Assembly (NCBI GenBank): GCA_007449985.2
Contig: VIIQ02000320.1
Location: forward strand, 1-64,000
Direction: 5' to 3'
Length of the DNA stretch: 64,000 nucleotides
DNA from: Desmodesmus armatus
Taxonomy: Eukaryota > Chlorophyta > Chlorophyceae > Sphaeropleales > Scenedesmaceae
Under the pieces are notes generated by a model that ran no database searches, was not told the DNA's origin, and saw only the letters and a program-made list of their open reading frames with translations. Each line of letters begins with the position of its first letter. Position 1 is the stretch's first letter. The position numbers and the translations under genes are program-made. Positions 23,979 to 34,096 of the stretch are shown here, piece by piece.

Positions 23979-26956
23979 TCACAAAATCGCGACATCCAGG
24001 AAATCCCCCGTCTGAAAGGACAGCTGGTGCAGCTGCTTGCTGTCGTCTGGGCCACGCCTGCTTGGCTCCGCCCACACCACCCCAACCTGCAGACGGCAGC
24101 AGCAGCAGCATCAACAACAGCATCAGCAGTACGCGGCAAGGGGGGTGGGGGTGCGGTCCTGGCGGAACATGGTGCCACATGGTGGCAGGGGGGTACCCTA
24201 TGAAACTGCTCCACAGTAGACTCATAATTTGAGCATAACGACAGAGTAATGAGGAGGTGGCAGGTATGGTATGATGAGAAGAGGGATGGGGTGCAGAAAG
24301 TGCTTCACAGTGCTTCAGGTTGCTGACCAGAAGGGCTGCTAGTAACACTGCTGGGAGCACTCCCACCCGTGCTGCACAAGTGCACCACGCCACCACAGCA
24401 ACAGCAGCGGTTACTGCAGGCACACCACCACCACACCAGCACACCAGCAGCAACAGGCAGCAACCGGCAGCAGCAGCAGCAGCAGCAGCAGCAACTGCAT
24501 CGCACCTCCTTCATTACGTTCTGCCCACGACGGTCCGGGTACACAAATGAGAACGACAGCCGCACGCTCCTGCACACAGGCGGGACAGGGGCCAGCAGCA
24601 GTCATGAGGAGGCAGCACAGTATTTGCTGCCAGTTGGAACAGTTGCATTGGCGAAGGCATCATATCGTACGCCACCCTGCCCCATCAGTCACCCACGCCT
24701 GCTGCTTCATATCCCAGCACACCCAGACCTTGCTGCACAGCCAACCCCACAGCTGCTATACACAGGCACACACACCTGCCACGAGATACCTGGCAAAAAC
24801 ACGCGTCCCTACTATCAGCACATGTTGCACGTGGTCTGCCTCACATCTTGTACCGCTCACCACCCACAGCCTCACATCCTGGACCACTCACCACCCACAG
24901 TCCGCCCCCCCTCCCTCTCCATCCCACGAAACACACCCACATTCTTTTACACGGCAGATTGCGCAAGTTCTGATAATAATGCACGACACCCATGCTGAAT
25001 ATGCATGATACGCTTGGCCCATGATGTGCCCTAAAAAAACTCACACCCTGTGTTGCCACAGCAGGCCAGAGTTCTCCGCTACCAAGTGTTGCATGGTTAG
25101 TGCCGGCCAAAAAAATGAGGGTCGCCCATCGAACAGTGCTCAGCTATGGGACTTCCGCCCTTATCACCGCAACAGCCAGTCACAACTGTTGCATGCGTCC
25201 TTCCTGACATCCTTGATGAGCTCCGTCAGCTCCCGCAGCTCATCCCATCTGGACCACCCAGCCCAAACAGCCCCCCCCCCCCACACACACACACCCAACA
25301 ACCCACCCAACCCAGCCAAGTCCTGCAGTCACACCTGTTGCATGCGTCCTTCCTCACATCCTTGATGAGTTCCGTCAGCTCCCGCAGATCCTCCCATCTG
25401 GACCACCCAGCCCAAACAGCCCCCCCCCCCCCTTCCAACACACACCCAACAAAACACTCAACCCAGCCACACTTGACTCACACACTTCTGACTGTCAGTA
25501 GGATTGTATCGTTGGTCATCAAGCTAAGTGTCTTACGTCCCCCCAACAACCCACCCAACCCAGCCAAGTCCTGCAGTCACCTGTTGCATGCGTCCTTCCT
25601 CACATCCTTGATAAGTTCCGTCAGCTCCCGCAGCGTGGCATCAGGCCAGGTGTAAATCTGTAGCTCACTCTCAGGCTCATTGCCACGCTTGGCAAACTCA
25701 TCCAGCCTGAACACAGCACGGCGCAGCATGGCACAGCACATGGCTCAGCACGAGACAGCACAGCACAGCACTCACTATAGCACTGCTGAAAGCGCAACAA
25801 CGGCACCACAGCTGTGCAGGCCTGCAATGGCCTGCAGCAGTAGGGTGGTTGAAACTGCAGGCTGTTGCTACACAATAGCTGCAGCATGCATGATCCATGC
25901 AAGCAAGGGCGCTCCTTTCTGCTCCTTGGCACCTGCTGCTGGCATGAGTGGTTAGCTGTTGCTAGCAGGGGCAGACCAAGGGCACAAAAAGAACAAGGGC
26001 CACGCTGGCACAGCAGCTGGTGCAGAGCCGCAGTGCCATGAAACAGCCCTGGCCTGGCCAGTCGCTGATGCAACTGCGGCAGCCAAGCTGCCAGGCTCTG
26101 CAGGAACCTGCAGGGTGACCTGATCATTGCACCTATGGCCGCCAACTGCATCTGCTGGCTGTTCATCTGTCTGTATGTGTCAGAGACGCATGCTGCATGA
26201 CACTGGTAGTTTAGCGTGCGAGATGGCAGCACACAACAGCACTGCTGCCGTCAGAGCACTGCGGTAACCAACCCCCACTGGTGGGTTAGTGCGGGAGATG
26301 GCACCATGCGGGAAATGGCACCACACAACAGCACTGCTGCTGTGAGAAAACTGCGGTAACCAACCCCCCTGCACGCACTTGTGGTGGCCTCCGCGCTTGG
26401 GGAAGACGCGCAGCAGCAGCGGGCAGGTCTTCTCCCGGTCTACTGTGGTGGCGGGCAGCAGCTTTTCAGGTGGAGGGCCTGCGCAGGTTGTAGACAGGGC
26501 AACCCACTGCTCATGAGCTGTGCATCTCAATGCCTGGTGTTGACAAATGCAGACTACGCTGGTGTGATAAGGAACTCGTGCGGCACAGTGGAGCACAGCA
26601 GGTGCAGGCAGCCACTGCAGCCAACGGCTGCTGTGACAGCACCCAGCATGCAGCACGCATGTGCACAGCCCCATGCCAACAACTGCACATGGTCACGATG
26701 CTGAACATCGTCACAAAACTGCTTCTCTGCTGCTGCTGCTGCTTCGCTGCTTCACTGTGCTGCCTGGTGCTCCTTGCTGTGCCTGAGCCTCACCCATGCC
26801 CATGGGTGGCCCGAAGCCCCCTCTGTAAGGCGGTCCCATAGGGCCTGGTGGACCACCGTATGCGCCTCTAGGGCCATCCATCATAGGTGGAGGGCCCAAC
26901 CTGCCTCTAGGACCCCCCCAACCGCGCCTGTCATAGTCGGGAGGGGGCCCACGCAT
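23979..26956 (-). CDS. SAP18: Histone deacetylase complex subunit SAP18
   Basis: Five exons: 26956-26794, 26478-26379, 25706-25581, 24569-24506, 24086-23979. They sum to 561 nt, giving 186 residues with all phases matching. SAP18 has a ubiquitin-like fold and works in Sin3-type histone deacetylase and exon-junction/splicing (ASAP) complexes in the nucleus. Family signatures in order: a Pro/Gly/Arg-rich N-terminus (MRGPPPDYDRRGW), VDREKTCPLLLRVF near residues 67-79, GGHH, LQIYTWPDATLRELTELIKD, LSFSFVYPDRRGQ, and the C-terminal DFLDVAIL. Length and motif order match plant and animal SAP18 plus the algal Arg/Gly extension. The tail of exon 3 occurs in two more copies inside intron 3. The neighbouring RETICULATA-family start codon is 770 bp downstream on the same strand. 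Confidence 0.94.
25186..25706 (-). repeat. SAP18 exon 3 tail plus donor in three copies
   Basis: The true exon 3 end is at 25581. Copy B (25335-25397) has a CAG acceptor and a GT donor and is 63 nt, in phase. Copy A (25186-25248) has the same limits, but its donor is TT instead of GT. On the sense strand, runs of about 14 G's (plus-strand C runs at 25419-25432 and 25268-25282) lie between copies. Confidence 0.88.
25484..25538 (-). repeat. Intronic repeat shared with RETICULATA-family intron 4
   Basis: This is the partner of the segment at 21222-21281. It starts about 43 nt after the SAP18 exon 3 donor, in the same orientation relative to transcription. Confidence 0.6.
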
Positions 26957-27625
26957 TGTGTCAGCAACAGCAGCAGCAGTATGGTCTGTTGCCTGCTGTG
27001 TGCGTAGTGGTTGCTCGGATGGCTTTCAAGGTCACGAAGGTTTTGTTTGGGAGTCCGATTATTTTATGCTCAAGCGAAACCCAGGCAACTGCAACCAGGC
27101 GCGACTGTTGCCCTGTGATCTGCCTCGAAAGCCTCTGGAAGCGAAGCAGGTTGTAAGGATGCAGTTGTAATTCAAAAGCTTATGAAGGTTTTGAATATCA
27201 GAAGGTTGCTTTGAGTATCCTCGGAGAAGTGTGTAATAAAATGTGTAACGCCGTTTATTATGAAAAAGAGTGGCGACAGCTGTGGTCTTGGAGCACCTGG
27301 CTGGTTGTATGATTGTATGTCAAGCTCGTTTGCAAATTCGGGCTGCAGCACGGTCGGAGCAGGCCGGATGGCAGAGGCCGTAGCGTCGTGGACATCGAAC
27401 TGCTACATGTACGCAAAGAAGGCACTGCAAATAGACAAAGAAGACCAACACAAGACGTATCAGGGATGTAATTCGTTGTCTAGCGCAGACTGTAGCATGG
27501 CCGCGGGCAGGCCGCTTGGTGATGGCGATCTACTGGTTATGTCGACAAATTGAAGATCGTTTTCCACGTGTTCTTGCAAGCATCTACACTTTACTGCCTT
27601 ATGTTGCATCAAAACATGAAGCTGC
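26957..27625. other. SAP18 upstream region; no gene recognised
   Basis: This is the 5' flank of SAP18. On the plus strand an open stretch (ends KQVVRMQL, stop near 27169) is followed by TGTAA motifs near 27173, 27234 and 27246, as if a plus-strand transcript ended here, but no upstream exon or start could be found. A 97-codon ORF at 27260-27553 resembles nothing I know. Confidence 0.3.
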
Positions 27626-28330
27626 AAGGCAGGGGGGCTGTCTGCCCCCCTGGACCCCCGCCACCAGTACTGTTGTGCTGCAAGAGAGACAGCAGCACCA
27701 CACACTTACACTTGCTGGACCTGTAAGGCAGGGGGGCTGTCTGCCCCCCTGGACCCCCGCCACCAGTACTGTTGTGCTGCAAGAGAGACAGCAGCACCAC
27801 ACACTTACACTTGCTGGACCTGTAAGGTAGGGGGGCTGTCTGCCCCCCTGGACCCCCGCCACCAGTACTGTTGTGCTGCAAGAGAGACAGCAGCACCACA
27901 CACTTACACTTGCTGGACCTGTAAGGCAGGGGGGCTGTCTGCCCCCCTGGACCCCCGCCAACAGTACTGTTGTGCTGCAAGAGAGACAGCAGCACCACAC
28001 ACATACACTTGCTGGACCTGTAAGGCAGGGGGGCTGTCTGCCCCCCTGGACCCCCGCCGGCATTGACTGTAGTGCAGCAACACTTCGAAGTGATCGCGGG
28101 GGGCAAGGGGGGCGGCTAGCCCCCCTGCCTTGCAGGACCAGCAAGTGCCTGAATGAATGTTGTGCAGCAAGACAGGCAGTAATCGCGGGGGGCAAGGGGG
28201 GCGGCTAGCCCCCCTGCCTTACAGGTCCAGCAAGTGTATGTGTGTGGTGCTGCTGTCTCTCTTGCAGCACAACAGTACCGGTGGCGGGGGTCCAGGGGGG
28301 CAGACAGCCCCCCTGCCTTACAAGTCCAGC
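27626..28330. repeat. 99-bp tandem repeat with inverted copies
   Basis: Direct copies start near 27626, 27725, 27824, 27923 and 28022, exactly 99 bp apart. They carry a hairpin core GGGGGGC-TGTCT-GCCCCCC followed by a TACTGTTGTGCTGCAAGAGAG block and a CTTGCTGGACCTGTAAGG block. From about 28095 the same motifs recur in inverted orientation, with two copies having a variant core (GGGGGGC-GGCTA-GCCCCCC), so the array is a large imperfect palindrome. Confidence 0.9.
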
Positions 28331-28382
28331 AAGTGTATGTGTGGACATAGGGAGTGCCAGCTGTGCTATGCACCAAGCACAT

Positions 28383-29101
28383 CAGGGCTTTTCAGCCCGG
28401 CCGGGATCCCAGTGAAATGGGCTTTTGGAGCCCCAATCCACAGTCAAAATTGGCAGTGCTGAACGGGAAAACCGGTCAAAAGAGGGTTTGGCACAGGAGT
28501 CACAGGGATGCGTCCCGGTGGGTTTGCCGGCAGCAAAACGGGCATCCCGGTGAATTTTAGACATTGTTTCCGGTCAGAACGGGGCGTTTTCCCGAAACGC
28601 CCCCTGCGGGGCTTCTGGGGCTGTTTGATCTGCTACAGATCAAGTACAAACTTCGGGAATCTGCCAATGAAGAGGCTATGAACGACCAGAAGAGGCTAAG
28701 AATGACTTTCATAATGCTGAAAAGTGTGGCGCGTGACCCGCATTTTGCTGCAGCAGCATGTCAACACGCCAGGGAGAGTGCAAGTACTGTATGTAGTACT
28801 GATCAGTATGTAGGAGGGGGGGGGGGGGCTGTAGGAGGGGGGTTGTTGCCTTAAACACTGTTTGTTCAACGAACCGTTCCGCCAAAGTGATGTTCAAGCC
28901 TTATATACCATTGCAAATATACCACTACACATGTAGGGGCAAATGGCCATGTTCTGGTATCCCTGTGAAAAATTTGGGGGGCCACCGGGCATCCCTTTGA
29001 AAACGGCCGGTGGCTGTGAGCAGACCGGGATGCATCCCTGTGAAAAATCAAGGGGCTGACCGAGCAGCCCTTCGGAAAAAAAAAGGCCCTGAAAAGCCCT
29101 G
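28383..29101. mobile_element. Non-autonomous hAT-like DNA transposon (719 bp)
   Basis: The terminal inverted repeat CAGGGCTTTTCAG (28383-28395) is perfectly matched by CTGAAAAGCCCTG at 29089-29101. The element is flanked by a perfect 8-bp direct repeat AAGCACAT (28375-28382 and 29102-29109). Terminal CAGGG and an 8-bp target duplication are hallmarks of the hAT superfamily. Subterminal copies of CAGGGATGC(G/A)TCCCGGT occur on both arms. No transposase is present. The interior has a coding-like stretch (LFDLLQIKYKLRE...KRLRMTFIMLKS, about 28620-28790) of unknown origin. Confidence 0.9.
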
Positions 29102-29109
29102 AAGCACAT

Positions 29110-32100
29110 GACAAGAGCAGATGATGCATGCTGGCAGTTGACATAAAGTTACGTAGGGCCACGGAAACTGGGCTGCTTGCCCCTTACTTCGACGGGTACG
29201 CGGACGGAAGGGAGCCCTGCTTTCTTGTGCATTGACAACGACTGTGCCTGTGCTGTAAACCCTGTGGCCCAGAAGAACAGGGCGGGGGTTCTGGCTTGTA
29301 TTGCAGCTGATGTCAGGCAGAGCTGTCCTCATCCGCAACCCCCCAGTAGCCACCACACAGCCCTTGCCCGGGTCTGCTGACAGGAAACCACACCAACGGT
29401 TACACGGTACTTGACAGCATTTCATCACAACCTAATCAGCAGCCAAACATGCATAGGCACATAGCGGTGGGGCGGCAGATCGCACACGCGCCGCGGGAAC
29501 AGACATTTACAAGCCTGCAAGCACGAGGGTGATGATGCCTGCAGGGGGCTGGCCTCCTCCCTGCAGCGCAACCAGCACCACGCTGCACACCACCCAAACA
29601 CTCCCACAACAACAGACACTTCGACACTGCAGTACAGCACCCCCACCCTGCAGCACACAAAAAAGCCACTCCCCACGTACAGCAGCAGGCAGGAGGGAGA
29701 CACGGGTGACTAAAATAGGTTCAATTCATCAGTGCTTGTGAACTCGAGCATGTGGCACATGACCTACCAGCACTAGGCCTCCCGTATGTGTGCATGTAGA
29801 TATATACACTTGTCTCGTGCAGTGACTACACACAAAAACATACACCCAGACATACAGATTCCGGAAAAATGCAGTGAAATCGCACCGAACAGGGCGAGTT
29901 GCACACCCCCAACAGACATGTTGGTCCACATCACACACAGCAGCATATGTCGCAGCAGGCAAGGTCGTACAGATGTGCCAGCCAGCCGTGCCATCCGCCC
30001 CAGAATCCGCGCGCCACCCCAGTGAGATTAAAATCCTTCAACGATAAGACAGCAATGGGGATCAATGTGCGCCCATCCACCTGGAGGGTCAGCAGAAGCG
30101 GTGTGTGTTGGTGTATGGGTCTGTATGTGGTGCTCCACCGTCGTATGGAGCCAGGACAGTGCGCATATGTATCCCCGCAGAATCAGATGTACCCAGGCTT
30201 GTCAGCACGGCCAAGAATCCAGTCCAGCCCGGGCCTGGTGCAGCCAGCCAACCCCAAATGCACATCCGATGACTGTTGTGCACTGACCATTGCCTTCACC
30301 AACAAAAATGCACATCCGAGACCACTGCACAGGAAGGGGAACAGGCATGCACTTCATGGCACAGGGTTCCATCATAATTCAGACACCATACCCTGCAGTG
30401 TGCGCACACACACCAAGTGTGTGACAACCCACACACTCCAGACGGCAGCAGCCATATGATCAGAGCTTCCCACTGTCTCATGCCCTCGGCCAAAAAGGGC
30501 AACCCTTACCAAACCACTGCACAGATGATAGGCATGTACGAGCAAAGAGCAGTGTAGCACGCGCCTCACTGAAAGGCCAAACCCCATGCACGTTACAGCA
30601 CCGAGGCGAGTGTCAACAGCAGCGTGCTGTAGCGGTTCAAAAGATGGTGGAAAGGAGAGGGATACGCTGCGTGCATGCTCAACACATGAGCGTCTCGTAA
30701 ATAATCAAACGCACACACTCTCAGACAGATGCGCAACAGCGATGCAGGGGTGAAGGCCCCCTGGCTGCAGAATCACTTTGACTGGCGCCATGTGAAACCC
30801 TGCAAGGAAGCACATGAGCCACTCCCGCAAACCTCCCTCTTTCACCCACCCCCCCCCCCCCCAACCCCTGGTGCACCCACCAGCCATGCGACTGAGAGTC
30901 AAGCAGGTGTCACGCAGTTGGTGCTCGAATCACAGCCGTGCGTATTGACTGCAGACACACCGCACGCACATGCTAGACCTGAGCAGGGAGGCTTTGTCCA
31001 CACCCAACCCCTCTCCTCAAGCACCGACACGACACTACCAGGATATATATGGCAGGGCTGATGTGTACACTGATGTACCCATGACTGATCTGTACACTGA
31101 TGTACCCATGATGTCTTGGGACAGGAGACGAAGAGGGCGTGGTGGGTTGGGCAGCACAGCTGCGATCACCACACCCCAGCCACTGCAAGTCATGATGCAG
31201 CAACATACGGTGCTTTGAGAGGGTGAGCCCACCTCACAAGCAGCAGCGCTGATGGACACTCGACAAGGTAGCATGGGGAAAGCCATATCCCCGACGTGTC
31301 CGACTGGACTGGCCATGCGACCTGACATACACGTCATCAAACACCCCCCTCCAAACCACTCCAGCGCAGCAATGGCAATCGGGCGCAGCAACAATGGCAA
31401 ACCACCGCCTTGAGTAGGCGGGGCGGCAGCGACTACAGTGTGCACATGGTGCCTGAAGCCAATACTGACATCAGTGGGCCATGGAGGCGGCCGCCGGCCA
31501 GGACTTTCTGCAGTGACATACACGTCAGATGCGACCTTTGTGCAGCATGCTGCATCAAGAAAGCAGCGCCGCTTGGCCAGTCGACACCATGCCAACAAGA
31601 CTGCTCAGAGGCAACAGCCAGCAGCAGCACCCCCCCATCATGCACAGCAGCAGCAAAAACAGGCACGAAATCAGGCAAGGGCCAAGGCAAAACAGAATGG
31701 AGGAAGAGGAAGTAGCGCAGCTGATCAGCAGTTGAAGCAGCGCCATCGACCGACAACAGCAATCTTGTGCTGAGTTGCACGTCAGCACCGGCTGCAACAG
31801 CAGGACACTCCAGCAGGAGAAACCCAGACAACCCCAACGAGGGCATACAAGCCTCCACTCCCTTTGCCAGCCACCAACCCTCGGGCTAGGGTTGTAACTT
31901 GAGGTTTAGGGGTTAAGGCGAGCACCCTGCCACTAGAAAAATAATAACACGAGCAAGCACGTAGCGGAAGCAAGACCTGCCTCTTTGCCAATACTACAGC
32001 TGCCAGTGGAGCACCGGCGTGCGCAGAGCAGCACCAGGTGATGCACAACATTTACCAAGTTGGGGCCAGTCCTTGATCAAACTTCACAGGGAAGTGCTTA

Positions 32101-34096
32101 CCGCACGCAAAGCCACCATGGCTACCGCCACGCTATGAAGTAGAGCTGCCAGAATGAAACAGATGCAGCGCCACTGCTCAAAAAGCTTGGTTGGCACCAC
32201 ACGACCAACCACAGCTGCTGCACCCGCACACACACAGGGAGAGCAGACACCTACCACAGCGTACAAGCTTACACGCATGCATTTCAGGGCCTGGGCAGAG
32301 CTAGCAGCTGCCAGATGGGGCCAACAACAAGTGGTGGGCGCTTTCAGCGAAAGCTATCAGCGACAGCCGCAACCTCATCCGGCCAACAAGCAACGGGGCA
32401 CCAGCTCAACAGCACCCTTCAGCACCCTTCTGCACAACCTACACACCAAGCAGCCCGCAAAAAATAACTAAAAAACCCCAGAATCACTACAGCCTGGGGG
32501 CGACCCCCAGCCGCACAACCCAAACCAGCCGGCCCACAAACCAAGGGGTGGCGTACACCCGCACGATTCAGTGCCCGATCCCCGACACATACATACTACA
32601 ACTACATATGGTAAGGATGGTGTGTGTGTGTGTGTGTGTGTCCAGTCATATCCTCTGCGCCGCCCAGCATGCACCACATGGCCTGTATCACCCCCTCCCA
32701 ACAAGCAGCACCCACAGGTGTAGCCTGAGTAACGCCTGCCAGCCCAGTGCACTACAACCCCCGCTGCAGCTGCAAAAAGGCTGCAAAGAAGCAGGCACTG
32801 GTAGCCCCTGGTGACAGCCCACCACCCCTGGGGGCCTGCAGGCATAGAAGCTCCTGCAAGCCTGCATGGATCAGAAAACAAAACGGGAAGGCCTGCCGGC
32901 AACGGACCACCCACACTGCACAACCGCCACTAGCAACCACCACCAGCAACACAAACATACCCCGGCTGCAAGACTGCCGACTGCAGCAGCCAGCCATCAT
33001 GGCAGCACTAACACAATCACAGGTTTGATGTCATGGGTTTCTGCAGCCAAAACCATGGCTGCCGCGTGCGTGTGAGCTGCGCATGTGCCCGCAGTGTGGA
33101 CCAGCCTCCCGACACGCAACCAACATTAAACCACCAACACACAGGCGTGACTTGCCATGCCCTCAACACACCTGCAGTCCTGGGTTTGGCAGAGCAGAAG
33201 GAGGCTGTCTTTCTTCACCAGCCCCTTCTCCGTGTAAGGTGTGCTGCACAAGCCCCGCACAAATCAGAAAGAGATAGCCAGCAAGTGCTGCGCAACCAGC
33301 ACAACCACATCTTGATTGGGTTCAACGCATTGCGCTGGGATGCGTGCAAAGACAGCCGATAGCCTGTGCCCGGGCTGCACATGTGGGTAGCTGCTGAGAC
33401 AGCCCAACAAGCCACACCGAGGTGCCGCACACAAGCCACCTTCGAGGGACCAGCAATAGGTGACAGCAAACCCCATACACACTCTACTGAAGTGTCTGCT
33501 GGGGCCGATGTGCAGTATGGGATAGAGTTGACGGGCGCACGTAGCTAGACAGCAGACCATAAAAATATACAGCACAATGCTACACCAGGCGCCACACAGG
33601 GTGAGAGGCGTGCATGCAGCAGGCATGCCTTGCCCAAATGCCCGCAGCGGTGCAACCACAGGGTTCAGGAGGGGTGCTGCAGATCCGGCGCCCGCACCAA
33701 CAGGCAGCAGCAGCAAGAGCACCTCAGCGACAGCACGCAAGGGGGCCAACAGCATGCACAACCCTGGAAACGGTCCCGATATGCGGGCAAGGCGGCTGGG
33801 TGGCCTGGGTGTGTGGATTCGCTTTGGCCTAGGTGTGACGGAGCCCACCATCACTCCCATTCGCAGTGCAGCCATGCAGTACCTAGCAGTATCTAGCAGT
33901 ACCTGCATGCTGCCGCATGCCACGAGGCGGTGCAGCAGTAGCTCCTACTGCAACCACAGAGTTGCTCGAGTGAACATCCCCGTCACCAGCTGACCCCCTG
34001 CTGCAGTGCACAGTCCTCCAGCAAGGCCACACACAGCCAAATTCACTTGCCCGGCAATGCAGCATCAGCACCTGATGCTCATGACATCAACCACCC
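29110..34096. other. Long region without a recognised gene, 3' of the kinase
   Basis: Nearly 5 kb with no exon chain that I can support on either strand. It contains a 28-bp direct repeat pair (TGTACACTGATGTACCCATGA near 31060-31110), C runs (30847-30862), a GT repeat (32619-32641) and a TTTAGGGG-like patch near 31900. The 219-codon minus-strand ORF at 33264-33923 lacks recognisable motifs. Part is probably the kinase 3' UTR. Confidence 0.35.

Noticed and set aside
31035..31598. 187-codon minus-strand ORF
   Set aside because: No motifs and Cys/Pro-rich random-looking sequence; overlaps an equally plausible plus-strand ORF.
33264..33923. 219-codon minus-strand ORF
   Set aside because: No domain, no splice support, amino-acid mix looks random; probably chance in GC-rich kinase 3' flank.
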